This document shows, in pieces, positions 25,759 to 35,234 of a stretch of DNA of 64,000 nucleotides. Numbering within the stretch: position 1 is the stretch's first letter; each line of letters opens with the position of its first letter. Below the pieces are notes generated by a model. It did not search any database. It was not told the origin of the DNA and was given only the letters and a program-made list of their open reading frames with translations. Both the position numbers and the translations under genes were made by a program. The stretch is taken from the NCBI RefSeq assembly GCF_900105625.1, contig NZ_FNSD01000001.1, positions 3,348,001 to 3,412,000 of the forward strand. The letters run 5' to 3'. This DNA is from Terriglobus roseus (GTDB lineage: Bacteria; Acidobacteriota; Terriglobia; Terriglobales; Acidobacteriaceae).

Positions 25759-27027
25759 ATGCCGAAATCGCTCAAAATCTCCACGCTTGCCGTCTCTGCT
25801 GTTTTGCTGCTGACCATGTTCCTGGGCGCCAACGCTCGCCGTGTGCGTGCAGCAGGCCAGCCACAGGAGGGTGCGTACCGGCAGATGCAGGTGTACAGCG
25901 AGGTGTTGCGGCACATCCAGGGCGACTATGTTGTCGACCCGAATATGGGAAAGGTAACGGACGCGGCGCTGCGCGGCCTGCTGGAGTCCCTGGATTCCGA
26001 TTCAAGCTACCTGACGCCGGAAGAGTACAAGGCTTACAAGACTCGCGGGGAGAAGCCGAAAGCGCAGATTGGTTTGAACGTCGCCAAGCGATTTGGCTAT
26101 GCGACCGTCGTCTCTGTTGTGCCGGGAGGCCCTGCCGACAAGGCGAACCTGAACGATGGCGACATGATCGAGTCGATTGGCGACAAGAGCACGCGCGACC
26201 TTTCGCTGGCGTCCGTCCAGATGATGCTTGAGGGCGAAAAGGGAACGACTGTGAACCTGTCGGTCATTCGTCCACGCAAATCGGTTCCGGAAAAGCTGAC
26301 GATCACCCGTGCGGAGGTCACCCCTTCCGCTACTGGCGAGGTCTTCTATGAAAGCGGCAGCATCCTCTACATCAAGCCGGTCACGCTTGATAAGGAGCAC
26401 GTTCAACAGGTTGAGTCGAAGCTGAAGAATATGGGCAAGACCAACACGAAGAAGATCCTGCTCGACCTGCGCGACGTCTCCACCGGCGACAACGTGGAAG
26501 CCCTGCGCATGGCGAACCTCTTCATTAAGACCGGCACGCTGGCCATGCTGGAAGGCCAGAAGGTTTCCAAGCAGACCTTCACCGCTGATGCGGGCAAGAG
26601 CGTCAATGCAACAGCCCCCATGGTGACGCTTGTGAACCACGGCACGGCTGGAGCGGCTGAACTGGTCGCTGGGGCTCTGCTGGATTCCAAGCGCAGCGAA
26701 CTGGTGGGCGAAAAGACATTTGGCGATGGATCGCAGCAGCGGACCTTTGAGCTGCCGGACGGCGCTGCACTGATCCTTTCTGTGGCGAAGTACGAGACGC
26801 CCAGCGGCAAGAAGTTTCAGGATGACGGTCTGACGCCGCCGGTAGCAGTGGCCTCGGCTGCTGAGGTTGCCACCGCGGATGAGGACGACGAAGACACAGG
26901 CGACGGCGCAGCAAGCACCGCCACGGTGAACTCTTCGAAACCTGCCGTGCCAGTCGCAAAGCCGAGCGCGCAAATTGATGAGCAACTGAATAAGGCTCTG
27001 GATTTGCTCAAGGCCAAAGCCACGTAG
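25759..27027 (+). CDS. S41-family (C-terminal processing) peptidase homologue lacking the catalytic Ser-Lys dyad
   Basis: The 422-residue exported protein has an N-terminal hydrophobic signal/anchor (residues 8-23). A CtpA-like helical segment (VYSEVLRHIQGDYVV) and a PDZ domain (about 95-175) follow. The S41 core comes next: LYIKPVTL, ILLDLRD and VTLVNHGTAGAAELVAGALL. The motif that normally reads GSASASE is GTAGAAE, so the nucleophile position is Gly298. Then VGEKTFGDGSQQ has Asp323 where the general-base Lys of TFGKG should be. The 25-residue spacing is conserved. It is therefore probably a non-proteolytic binding or scaffold protein of the periplasm. The tail is acidic. A terminator follows, and the PBP gene is next. 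Confidence 0.85.
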   Translation: MPKSLKISTLAVSAVLLLTMFLGANARRVRAAGQPQEGAYRQMQVYSEVLRHIQGDYVVDPNMGKVTDAALRGLLESLDSDSSYLTPEEYKAYKTRGEKPKAQIGLNVAKRFGYATVVSVVPGGPADKANLNDGDMIESIGDKSTRDLSLASVQMMLEGEKGTTVNLSVIRPRKSVPEKLTITRAEVTPSATGEVFYESGSILYIKPVTLDKEHVQQVESKLKNMGKTNTKKILLDLRDVSTGDNVEALRMANLFIKTGTLAMLEGQKVSKQTFTADAGKSVNATAPMVTLVNHGTAGAAELVAGALLDSKRSELVGEKTFGDGSQQRTFELPDGAALILSVAKYETPSGKKFQDDGLTPPVAVASAAEVATADEDDEDTGDGAASTATVNSSKPAVPVAKPSAQIDEQLNKALDLLKAKAT

Positions 27028-27049
27028 CTTTTGAAGATCTGATGACGAG

Positions 27050-27078
27050 AGGCGTCGCGCATGCGGCGCCTTTCTCTT
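27050..27078 (+). terminator. Rho-independent terminator after the S41-like gene
   Basis: A 9-bp stem with one G-T wobble (AGGCGTCGC, 27050-27058, with GCGGCGCCT, 27063-27071) and a GCAT loop is followed by TTCTCTT. Bases 27085-27180 beyond it contain a degenerate half of the GTCATCCTGA-type repeat but no gene. Confidence 0.82.
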
Positions 27079-27232
27079 GCAGTGAACTGTCGTCCTGAAC
27101 ACTCTGCTTTGCCGTTCCACTAGGGATGACAGTTCGAAAAGTTCTGATCGGGCAAGATTGTCGTCCCGATGACAACTCGACTCCCCCGGCGCCACTCACA
27201 ACCCTTAGCCCACCGTGCTACCGTAAAAAACT

Positions 27233-29815
27233 GTGCCATCCCTCTTCACTCGCGACGATGAAACGGCGCGGCAGCGCAAGCCGCCGTTCGTCGAACGCCG
27301 TGTGCCGTATTCCCGCACCTGGTGGGCTCGGTATTTTCCGACGCGTGCCAAGGCTCGGCAGGGGATCTTCTACGGCCTGCTGATCTGCTCGGCGATCTTC
27401 GGCAGTCTGGTGGGCCTCACGCTGGTCAACACGGCCGACCTGCCGCAGATGGAAGATCTGGAGCACTACCACCCGGCCACCACGACGGAACTGCTGGACA
27501 TCCACGGTCGCAGCTTCGGTTCGTTCGCGCTCGAGCGGCGCGTGGTCGTACCGTACAGCGAATTCCCGAAGGTCTTGCATGACGCAATCATCTCGATCGA
27601 AGACAAGAGCTTCGAGAAGAATGCCGGGATCAACCCCTTCCGTGTGGTGGGTGCAGCGTACGTCGATCTGCGGTCGAAGGGCCGCCGCCAGGGCGCTTCG
27701 ACGCTGACCATGCAGTTGGCGCGCAACCTTTTCCTGTCGATGGAACAGACGTACTCCCGCAAGATCCAGGAGATTCTGCTTTCCATCCAGATTGAACGCC
27801 ACTTCACCAAGCCGCAGATTTTCGCGCTGTATGCGAATCAGATCTACCTGGGCAGCGGCGTGTACGGATTCGAGGCAGGCAGCGAGTACTACTTCTCGAA
27901 GAAAGTGCATGATCTGACGCTCCCAGAGGCAGCTCTACTGGCAGCATTGCCGAAGGGGCCAACGCCCTATTCGCCGACACGCCACCCGGAGCGTGCGCTA
28001 AAGCGCCGCAACCTTGTTCTGAGCGAAATGTTCAGCGACGGTGTCATCACGCGGTCACAGTATGACGAGGCGAAGGCAGCTCCGCTGGGCCTGCACATCG
28101 AGCCCGCCAGCAACACGGTAGCGCCATACTTCGTGGAAGAGGTTCGTCGCCAGCTGGAGCAGGAGTATGGTGCGGACGCGGTGCATGGCGCCGGCATGAA
28201 GATCTACACCACCATGGATCTTGACCTGCAGATCACCGCGAACAAGGCCGTGATGGACGGCGCTGCGGCGTACGAACGCCGTCATGGCTGGAAGGCAAAG
28301 CTGTCCAACGTTGCTGCGACTGGCGCGGACCTTGAGACCTACGCGCATCCGGATTGGTCGACGCAGACGATTGAGAACGGCGCGTATTTCCATGCGCTGG
28401 TCACGGAAGCGACGTCGCGCCGTGTCATCGTCCGCATTGGCAAGCGTTACGCAGAGATGACGCCTGCAGACTGGGCTTGGACGACCATGGGCAACGGCGA
28501 CAAGCTGTTGCAGCGTGGTGACATCGCCTACGTGCGCATTGAAGATGCGACGTCCGGCGAGAAGACCATGCATGCGTCGCTGCAGCAGGATACCGGTGCC
28601 CAGGCGGCCATGATGGCCGTGGATAACAACAACGGTGAAGTGCTGGCGATGGTGGGCGGTCGTGACTTTGCGGTGTCGCAGTTCAACCGCGCCACGCAGG
28701 CGGAACGGCAGACCGGATCCAGCTTCAAGCCGTATGTGTACACCGCCGCCATTGAGAATCTGCATACGAAGCCGACGGACATCATCGTCGACGGGCCCAC
28801 CAGCTTTTACACGCCGAACGGCCCCTACACGCCGCATAACTATGAGGCGGACTACAAGGGCGCGATGACGATCATCAATGCCTTTGCCGAATCACGGAAC
28901 ATCCCGGCGCTGAAGCTTGCGAATCAGGTTGGCATTCGAAAGGTGATCGAGGTTGCGCATCGCTTCGGTGTCACGTCGAACCTACCCGCGTTCCTGCCGG
29001 TAGCCATCGGATCGGCTGGTATCAGCTTGCAGGAGCAGGTTGGTGCCTACTCGGTCTTCCCGAACGACGGCATCCTGATCAAGCCGCATGTCATCCGCCG
29101 CATTGTGCAGGCGGACGGTCTGCCGTTGAAGCAGACGACGCCGCAGGTGAAGGAAGTGATCTCCGTCGACACCGCGCGAACCATGATGAAGCTGTTGGAG
29201 GCTGTTCCGCAGTTCGGTACGGCTGCCGCCGCCGGGGCAATTTTGAAACATCCGCTCGGCGGCAAGACAGGCACCACGAACAGCTATACCGACGCTTGGT
29301 TCATCGGCTTTTCGCCAAGCGTCACAACGGGGACCTGGATCGGCTTCGACGATCGTAAGACACTTGGCGACAAGGAGACGGGTGCAAAGGCTGCGCTGCC
29401 CATGTGGATCGATTTCATGAAGGTGGCGATTGCTCGCACACCGGTGGAAAGCTTCCCGACTGCGGCGAAGAAGACACTGGAAGTCAGCGAGTCCAGCGCA
29501 GACACACCCGTGGTGAAAAAGCAGCCTGCGGCCACGAATGACGACTCGGACGAGGATGATGATCCGGATAACAAGCCGGCGGCGAAGGCTCCCGCACCCA
29601 TCGTGCGCGAAACGCCGGAGGCGGCGCCCGATGCGATGCCGGACGACTCGGCTGCCGGACCCGCGAAGCCAGCACCTGCGGCAGCACCCGTGAAGCCAGC
29701 GGCTAAGGGTTATGTGCCCTCTCCGTTGGGACCGTACCGGCCATACACGGGAACGGCACCTGTGACGGCACCCAGGACGACGACCGAACCATCCCGGACA
29801 CCCGCCCCGCGATAG
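27233..29815 (+). CDS. Class A penicillin-binding protein 1A (transglycosylase/transpeptidase)
   Basis: The 860-residue protein has a GTG start at 27233. It polymerises and cross-links peptidoglycan at the cytoplasmic membrane. A short cytosolic N-terminus precedes one membrane helix (about 45-65). The GT51 domain carries the catalytic Glu in IEDKSFEKNAGINPF, then QGASTLTMQLARN and ALYANQIYLG. The transpeptidase domain has SxxK at Ser496-Lys499 (TGSSFKPY), SRN in AESRNIPAL, and the KTGTT box at Lys678. The last 130 residues are proline/alanine-rich and disordered-looking. It stands between the S41-like gene and the convergent ribF. Confidence 0.95.
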   Translation: MPSLFTRDDETARQRKPPFVERRVPYSRTWWARYFPTRAKARQGIFYGLLICSAIFGSLVGLTLVNTADLPQMEDLEHYHPATTTELLDIHGRSFGSFALERRVVVPYSEFPKVLHDAIISIEDKSFEKNAGINPFRVVGAAYVDLRSKGRRQGASTLTMQLARNLFLSMEQTYSRKIQEILLSIQIERHFTKPQIFALYANQIYLGSGVYGFEAGSEYYFSKKVHDLTLPEAALLAALPKGPTPYSPTRHPERALKRRNLVLSEMFSDGVITRSQYDEAKAAPLGLHIEPASNTVAPYFVEEVRRQLEQEYGADAVHGAGMKIYTTMDLDLQITANKAVMDGAAAYERRHGWKAKLSNVAATGADLETYAHPDWSTQTIENGAYFHALVTEATSRRVIVRIGKRYAEMTPADWAWTTMGNGDKLLQRGDIAYVRIEDATSGEKTMHASLQQDTGAQAAMMAVDNNNGEVLAMVGGRDFAVSQFNRATQAERQTGSSFKPYVYTAAIENLHTKPTDIIVDGPTSFYTPNGPYTPHNYEADYKGAMTIINAFAESRNIPALKLANQVGIRKVIEVAHRFGVTSNLPAFLPVAIGSAGISLQEQVGAYSVFPNDGILIKPHVIRRIVQADGLPLKQTTPQVKEVISVDTARTMMKLLEAVPQFGTAAAAGAILKHPLGGKTGTTNSYTDAWFIGFSPSVTTGTWIGFDDRKTLGDKETGAKAALPMWIDFMKVAIARTPVESFPTAAKKTLEVSESSADTPVVKKQPAATNDDSDEDDDPDNKPAAKAPAPIVRETPEAAPDAMPDDSAAGPAKPAPAAAPVKPAAKGYVPSPLGPYRPYTGTAPVTAPRTTTEPSRTPAPR

Positions 29816-29912
29816 GCGGAACGTCCCTCGACGTAGGCACTCGTCAAGCACGGACAGCTTTCAAAGATCTTCGTCGATCGAACAGATCTCGCGCTGGCGC
29901 GCGATGCTCACC

Positions 29913-30899
29913 TTAGCTACGCGAAGGTGGGGCGCCCGGGTTTTTAGCTAACTTCCGGCGGAGGTGAAACCAGCGTTCGGCGCGGGCTACGTCCTTGCCG
30001 ATCTGGACCTTCAGGGCTTCGGGCGAAGGCCATTTCCTCTCTTCGCGCAAACGCTTGTAGAAGGTCATTCGCAGCGGAGTGGCTTCGTCCAATGCAATCG
30101 GATGGAAGCGCAGAAGATACGTCTCCACCGCGAAGGAATCTTCTCCAAACGTCGGGCGATTGCCGATGTTCGTGACTCCTTCGAAGGTCACAGCGGATGC
30201 GCCGGTACCGACTCTCAGGTCGGTCACGTAGACACCATTCGCCGGTAGCAGGTCGGCATAAGGCGCCAGGTTGATGGTTGGCACGGCGTACTGCGTGCCA
30301 TAGCCGCGACCGCGCGCAGGTGTGCTATCCACCGAAAACGGCCGGCCCAGCATGTGGCGTGCCGCGCTCATATCGCCCGCGGCGATGACCGCGCGAATGC
30401 GGCTGGAGGAGACAGTCTGCCTGCCTAATGTGAGCGGCGCAAACGTGTGGGCGGTGAAGCAGCATTCAGCGCCCAGTGATTCCAGCGAGTGCATGTCGGC
30501 CTCGGCGCCGTAGCCGAAGCGGAAGTTTTCCCCTTCATGCACCTCGGTCGCGTGCAGAGCGTCCCGAAGTACCGTCTCGCAGAACGCTCGCGGCGAGGTG
30601 CGCGAGAACTCCTGCGTGAATGGCAGCAGCAGCACGGCATCCAGACCTGTGCTCTTCAGCAGTTCCAGCTTCACGGGAAGCGGGGTGATCAGTCGCAGCG
30701 GAGATTCCGGCCGCAATACGCGTGCAGGATGCGGGTCGAGTGTAACCAGCACGGCCTTTGCGCCCTTGGCGCGGGCCCGCGCGACGACCTCAGAGATCAC
30801 GGTACGGTGGCCGCAATGCACACCATCGAAATTGCCGATGGTCACGATAGTCAGCCCGAAATCTGCCGGTACTTCAGCCAGGCTGCGGAAGACGATCAT
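29913..30899 (-). CDS. ribF: Bifunctional riboflavin kinase/FAD synthetase
   Basis: The 328-residue enzyme phosphorylates riboflavin to FMN and adenylates FMN to FAD. The N-terminal nucleotidyltransferase domain has TIGNFDGVHCGHRTVI, LVTLDPHPARVL and FTQEFSRTSP. The flavokinase domain has HMLGRPFSVDSTPARGRGYGTQYAVPTINL, NGVYVTDL, GVTNIGNRPTFGE and FYKRLREERKW. In the first flavokinase motif, TPARGRGYG replaces the common VxHGxxxG. The start overlaps the stop of the upstream MBL gene by 4 bp, so the two are translationally coupled. No FMN riboswitch is seen upstream because that sequence is coding. Confidence 0.94.
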   Translation of the reverse strand: MIVFRSLAEVPADFGLTIVTIGNFDGVHCGHRTVISEVVARARAKGAKAVLVTLDPHPARVLRPESPLRLITPLPVKLELLKSTGLDAVLLLPFTQEFSRTSPRAFCETVLRDALHATEVHEGENFRFGYGAEADMHSLESLGAECCFTAHTFAPLTLGRQTVSSSRIRAVIAAGDMSAARHMLGRPFSVDSTPARGRGYGTQYAVPTINLAPYADLLPANGVYVTDLRVGTGASAVTFEGVTNIGNRPTFGEDSFAVETYLLRFHPIALDEATPLRMTFYKRLREERKWPSPEALKVQIGKDVARAERWFHLRRKLAKNPGAPPSRS

Positions 30900-31762
30900 G
30901 CCATCTCTCCAGCCGCAGTGTCGAAGTTCAATTGCAGACCGTCGTAAGCCATGTGGATGCCGTCGGGCAATCCAGCCTCGGTAGCGGCATGCTCCAGGTC
31001 ATGCGAGATATGCGTGAAGTATGTCTGCTTCGCGCCGATGCGCTGCGCGATGGCGATGCTCTTGTCCAGGTGCGAATGGCTGGGATGCGGCTCGCGTCGA
31101 AGGGCATCCAGCACCACGATGTCGAGGTCGCGCAGGCGGTCGTAGCTGGCCTCCGGCAGGTCGCTCATATCGGTCAGGTAGGCCGCGTTGCCGAAGCGAT
31201 ACCCGGCGATGATGTGATGACCATGCATTACGGGGATCCGCTCGAAGGTCGATCCGAAGAGATCGAACGTCGTAGCCGGTTCTGAGCTCAGGCGGTGCAG
31301 ATCTACGCGGGCGCTGGTGGGATATCGATTCACCTTGCGAAACGTGTACGCGAAGACGTGCTCCAGGATATCGGCCGTGGGATCATCCGCATAGATCGGA
31401 AGATTGGCGGCGTGACCGAAGGTCAACGGTCGCAGGTCATCGAAGCCCAGAATGTGGTCGGCGTGGCCATGCGTATACAGCACGGCATCCAGGTGGTCTA
31501 TAGCGAAGCGAAGAGCCTGCATGCGGAATTCCTGACCGGTGTCGATCAGGACAGTGCGCTGTACATCATGCACAGCGTCGTGAAAGCGCAGGGCAATGGA
31601 CGACCGCATGCGGTTGTTGTGTGGGTCGGACGAGCGGCAGACGGCGCACTTGCACCCCAGCGTGGGCACGCCCATAGACGTGCCCGTACCGAGGAAGAGG
31701 AGTTCTGCACTGCTTGTGTTGCTAGCGGACAATCCGTGGACCGCCGCCGGTGAATCCGCCAC
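30896..31762 (-). CDS. MBL-fold hydrolase, PhnP/RNase Z-like
   Basis: The protein has the MBL order LLFLGTGTSMGVPTLGCKCAVCRSSDPHNNRMRSS, VLIDTGQEF, then the metal motif YTHGHADHILGFDDLRPL. VMHGHH, YLTDMSDLP, LDALRREPHPSHSHLDKSI and FTHISHDLEH follow. The GCKCxVCxSxDPxxxRxRSS region is typical of PhnP-like phosphodiesterases. The start is uncertain: GTG at 31762 gives 288 residues and overlaps the DUF1844 gene by 41 bp; a TTG at 31732 is possible. It is translationally coupled to ribF. The substrate is unknown; cyclic ribose phosphates are the family precedent. Confidence 0.87.
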   Translation of the reverse strand: MADSPAAVHGLSASNTSSAELLFLGTGTSMGVPTLGCKCAVCRSSDPHNNRMRSSIALRFHDAVHDVQRTVLIDTGQEFRMQALRFAIDHLDAVLYTHGHADHILGFDDLRPLTFGHAANLPIYADDPTADILEHVFAYTFRKVNRYPTSARVDLHRLSSEPATTFDLFGSTFERIPVMHGHHIIAGYRFGNAAYLTDMSDLPEASYDRLRDLDIVVLDALRREPHPSHSHLDKSIAIAQRIGAKQTYFTHISHDLEHAATEAGLPDGIHMAYDGLQLNFDTAAGEMA

Positions 31763-32477
31763 CGCCGAAACCAGCGCCGCCGGCGCCTGAGGGACCCGCT
31801 GCTGGTGCGCCTTGCTTGGCCTGCGCCTGGCGTGCGAGCAGTTGCGTGATCTCGAGGAAGCCCATTCGCAGTTCGAACAGGGCTGCGTCGATCAGCCGAC
31901 GCTCCACATCGGTCAGGTTACTGCCGGTCTTTTCCGCGATGATGCCGAGCATGTCGATGGTGCTCTTGGCGCCCAGAATATCCACGCGCGCCTGCTGACC
32001 CTGCTGCGTACCGGCGCCAAGCTGCATCATGGCCGACATGTAGAGCGACTGAACAAACTGGGTGAAGTCCATCGCCGGCGGATGCTCGGCACCCAGGTTC
32101 TGCGAGCGGATCATGGTCTCCAAACGTTCGGAGGTCGTCTCATAGGCCAGTCGCACCTGCTGAATCTCCTCCTCGGTCGGAGGGGGTGGCAGCTCTGACT
32201 CACCGGGCGCTGCGTCTGCGGCGACGGTCTGTTCTTCTTCAGCAGGGTCAGGCACCGGTGTCACGGAGTGTGCGCTGTTGAAGGGAATCGGCTCATTGTG
32301 ATGCTTCGGTGCTGCAGTCTCCTCAGAAGTTGACGGGGCAGGCGCAGGCATCTCGGTGACGACTGCGACCGGCTCGGGTTCAGGCGTCTCGGCGATGGTT
32401 TCGCGCGGCTCGCCATCCATACGGAACTTGCGGCGGTCGTTGATGACGAAGGGTTTGTTTTGCTCCTGCTCTGACAT
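31722..32477 (-). CDS. DUF1844 domain protein
   Basis: The 251-residue protein starts with a basic MSEQEQNKPFVINDRRKF. A roughly 95-residue low-complexity Pro/Glu/Ala linker follows, then the DUF1844 helix pair: MDFTQFVQSLYMSAMMQLG, DILGAKSTIDMLGIIAEKTGSNL and LIDAALFELRMGFLEI. It ends in a Gly-rich tail. DUF1844 is common in Acidobacteriota and Deltaproteobacteria and has no known function. It lies upstream of the MBL-ribF pair and 27 bp downstream of ygfZ on the same strand, so the four genes probably form one operon. Confidence 0.87.
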   Translation of the reverse strand: MSEQEQNKPFVINDRRKFRMDGEPRETIAETPEPEPVAVVTEMPAPAPSTSEETAAPKHHNEPIPFNSAHSVTPVPDPAEEEQTVAADAAPGESELPPPPTEEEIQQVRLAYETTSERLETMIRSQNLGAEHPPAMDFTQFVQSLYMSAMMQLGAGTQQGQQARVDILGAKSTIDMLGIIAEKTGSNLTDVERRLIDAALFELRMGFLEITQLLARQAQAKQGAPAAGPSGAGGAGFGGGGFTGGGPRIVR

Positions 32478-32504
32478 GCTCTCTCTCGGACTCTCTTTTG
32501 GCCT

Positions 32505-33491
32505 TTAGGATGCGGCTGTGACGGAATGGGGTGCGGCGGTGCCGCCTTCATACGTCAGGGGTAGTGCGCGGTCGATGGCTTCGCGGCGAACGAAGCCAAG
32601 CGCGAGCAGCTGACCGTCAATGGATTCGGCGGCAACACTGGTCAGTTCGCCCACAGGTTTGCCCTCTGCCATTAGTGGCGCACCAGGGGCCGGTACCCCG
32701 CCCGTCAGCACGAAGGTAGTGAGGGTGCGGTGGACGTTGCCGCGCGAGCGGATGCGCTCGACGATTTCCTGGCCGAGATAGCAGCCTTTGTTAAAGTGCA
32801 GAGCGCGTGTCTGGGCTGTCTCCTGCGGCAGATCGCGGTCGCGAATGTCGGTTCCGAAGCGCGGCGTGCCCTCGGCGATACGGAGTAGCTCAAGGCCATC
32901 TGCGGAGCATTCGGTGACGCCCGCGCCTGCGAGCGCGCTCTGAACCTTTTCAAGGGCGGCTGAGTCGCGCGACCAGATTTCGAAGCGCGGCACCGCTGGG
33001 CTGTAGGCGCACAAGACCTGCAGCTCTGTGCCGTCATATGGGACGGAGAATTTCTTCAACAATCTGGAAGTGCGCACGGGAACGCCTGCGGCGTTCAATT
33101 TTTCGGCAGCGAGCGGTCCTGCCACCAGCAGGCCGGTCCAGAGCGAGCTTTCGTCCGCGAGTTCCACGTCATCCATGATGATGAACCGATCCAGCAGGGT
33201 CATCAGAGGGGCCACCTGTGACGGGTCGGTCTGCATCAACAGCATGTCAGGCTTGGCCCACACGGTCGCGTCGCCCTGGATACGGCCCTGGGCGCTCAGC
33301 AGGAAGCTGTAAGAACCCTCACCCGGCGTCAACGCCTGGATGGAGTTGGTCACCATTCCATTCAGCCAGCGAACGCGGTCCTCGCCGGTGACTGCGATCC
33401 ATCCGCCGGAAAGTGGTGCCATGCCCGCGCTGGTGCGCAGTGCGGCTAGCTGGTCGGTAGGACTGACGTAAGTGAGCATTAAGTCTGCCAT
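32505..33491 (-). CDS. ygfZ: YgfZ/GcvT-like folate-binding protein
   Basis: The 328-residue protein starts at the ATG at 33491 (MADLMLTYVSPTDQL). It has the YgfZ family layout: VTGEDRVRWLNGMVTNSIQAL, GEGSYSFLLSAQGRIQGDATVW, and the diagnostic FNKGCYLGQEIVERIRSRGNVHR with the conserved cysteine. The C-terminal barrel follows (GKPVGELTSVA). YgfZ uses folate and supports repair or assembly of certain Fe-S clusters such as that of MiaB. It heads the ygfZ-DUF1844-MBL-ribF run on the minus strand and diverges from the HExxH gene. Confidence 0.9.
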   Translation of the reverse strand: MADLMLTYVSPTDQLAALRTSAGMAPLSGGWIAVTGEDRVRWLNGMVTNSIQALTPGEGSYSFLLSAQGRIQGDATVWAKPDMLLMQTDPSQVAPLMTLLDRFIIMDDVELADESSLWTGLLVAGPLAAEKLNAAGVPVRTSRLLKKFSVPYDGTELQVLCAYSPAVPRFEIWSRDSAALEKVQSALAGAGVTECSADGLELLRIAEGTPRFGTDIRDRDLPQETAQTRALHFNKGCYLGQEIVERIRSRGNVHRTLTTFVLTGGVPAPGAPLMAEGKPVGELTSVAAESIDGQLLALGFVRREAIDRALPLTYEGGTAAPHSVTAAS

Positions 33492-33612
33492 GGTGCGTTC
33501 CAAGAGGGCCCGATGCGGCTCGAAAGCCCCGCTTACCCGTACACTGGATTATAGGTTCCGCGACGGTCCGCCGCCCGCGCGCCGCTCGCGTCCCACCGGA
33601 GTTGCTACTGTC

Positions 33613-35202
33613 TTGAAGCGCGCCTGCCGTCTCCAACTGCCAATCTTTGCTGCCGCCGTCCTGGTCGCTGCTGTCGCGATTCCTGCGCAGACGGTTCAGC
33701 CGCCGCCCGCCGCCCCCGTCAACCCGCCGCCTGCGACTGCTACAACAGACAGCAAGTCGGGCCTGAGCGAATCCAATACGCCCATGACCAAAGACCAGGC
33801 GGCAGAGCTCTTCCGCTCAGTCGACGAAATCCTGGCATTTGTTGCGAAGGATTCGCACCTGAAGGCCTCCCGTCCGGTGAAGCGGAAGCTGCTGACGCGC
33901 GACCAGGTGCAGCGCGAACTGCGGTCGAAGATGAACGACGATGAGGGAGCCAAGCGCCTGGAGCGCAGCGAACTGGTACTGAAGAAGTTCGGCTTGCTGG
34001 AACCAGACTTTGCCTTGAAGCCTTTTCTCCTAAGCCTGCTGACGGAGCAGGTGGCCGCGTATTACGAGCCGAAGACACGCACCGTGAACATGCTGGACTG
34101 GGTCAAGCCCGATGAGCAGAAGTCCGTGCTAGCACATGAACTGACGCATGCCGTGCAGGACGACCGCGTACACCTCGACAAGTGGGGCTCGCCCGGTCCG
34201 ACCGACATCAGCAAAAATGCTGGCGATGACAACCGGCACATTCAACTGGATGAGGCAGCGACCGCCCGTGAGAGTGTGACGGAAGGCCAGGCGATGGCCG
34301 TCTTCGTCGACTACGAGTTGAAAGACACTGGCAGGACGTTGATCGATTCGCCGGAGGTTGGGGACCGCATGCGCGAAATGGCGAGCGATACTGCAAGCTC
34401 GCCGATCCTCGCGCGCGCCCCTTTGCTGTTGCAGGAATCCTTGCTGTTTCCCTATGGTGCGGGTCTTGGCTTTGAGCAGCAGTTGCTTCAGGCACGAGGT
34501 GTCGATGTCGCCTTCGCCGGTGCGCTCGACCGTCCGCCCGCTTCGTCCCACGAGGTGATGCATCCGCAGGATTACCTTGCGAAGAAGCCCGTGCCGGTGC
34601 TGACCATGCCGGACATTCATGGCTTGCTGGACAAGGACTGGGAGCCGTACGACGTGGGTGTGATGGGCGAGCTGGATGTTCGCATCATCACCGAGCTGTT
34701 CGGCGGCCAGAACATGGCAGGACCGCTGGCGGAGGCATGGAGCGGCGGTATCTATTACGCAGCGCAGCGGCGCAATGCTTCGCCCGCAGCGAAGCAGACG
34801 CGTGCTTCCATCGGAACTATCTATTTTTCGCAATGGCAAAACCGCGATTCCGCGCGAAGTTTCCTGAAGGTGTATGCAGGACAGTTGCCGCGAAAATACA
34901 GCTCGTTGAAGAAGGTTGACCTGCCCAACGGCGACGATGACCACATGCTCTTCAACACCTCTGAAGGCGATGTGTGGCTGTCGCTGGACGATACCGGCGT
35001 CTTTATCAGTGAAGGCTACGAGCGCGGTATCGCAACGCAGTTGGAGACGAAGTATCGCGAGGCGCAGGGGCGGGGGCCGCTTATGCAGGCGGGCCTATCG
35101 AAGGTGCCGCAACATGAGCTGACGATGGGCCTGCGATCGCTGCTGCCGGGCATTGGTATTCCCCGCGCAGTCCTCGAAGCAAAACACCAGATCGCACAAT
35201 AA
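33613..35202 (+). CDS. Secreted HExxH zinc-peptidase-like protein
   Basis: I place the start at a TTG (33613) that yields a clean signal peptide (KRACRLQLPIFAAAVLVAAVAIPAQ). The frame stays open upstream into the divergent ygfZ gene. The 529-residue product has a proline-rich stretch, then a helical domain. VAAYYEPKTRTVNML leads to LAHELTHAVQDD, with HELTH at residues 175-179. A downstream TARESVTEGQAMAVFVDYEL may provide the third ligand Glu. The C-terminal part has no family I can name. It is probably a periplasmic or lipid-exported metallopeptidase; activity is inferred from the motif only. mtnP begins 32 bp downstream. Confidence 0.75.
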   Translation: MKRACRLQLPIFAAAVLVAAVAIPAQTVQPPPAAPVNPPPATATTDSKSGLSESNTPMTKDQAAELFRSVDEILAFVAKDSHLKASRPVKRKLLTRDQVQRELRSKMNDDEGAKRLERSELVLKKFGLLEPDFALKPFLLSLLTEQVAAYYEPKTRTVNMLDWVKPDEQKSVLAHELTHAVQDDRVHLDKWGSPGPTDISKNAGDDNRHIQLDEAATARESVTEGQAMAVFVDYELKDTGRTLIDSPEVGDRMREMASDTASSPILARAPLLLQESLLFPYGAGLGFEQQLLQARGVDVAFAGALDRPPASSHEVMHPQDYLAKKPVPVLTMPDIHGLLDKDWEPYDVGVMGELDVRIITELFGGQNMAGPLAEAWSGGIYYAAQRRNASPAAKQTRASIGTIYFSQWQNRDSARSFLKVYAGQLPRKYSSLKKVDLPNGDDDHMLFNTSEGDVWLSLDDTGVFISEGYERGIATQLETKYREAQGRGPLMQAGLSKVPQHELTMGLRSLLPGIGIPRAVLEAKHQIAQ

Positions 35203-35234
35203 GAACGCAACGAATAACATCAAGGAGAACGTAC

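Noticed and set aside
31763-32477. FMN riboswitch upstream of ribF
   Set aside because: The sequence upstream of the ribF operon is coding (MBL hydrolase and DUF1844 genes), and no RFN-type element could be recognised.
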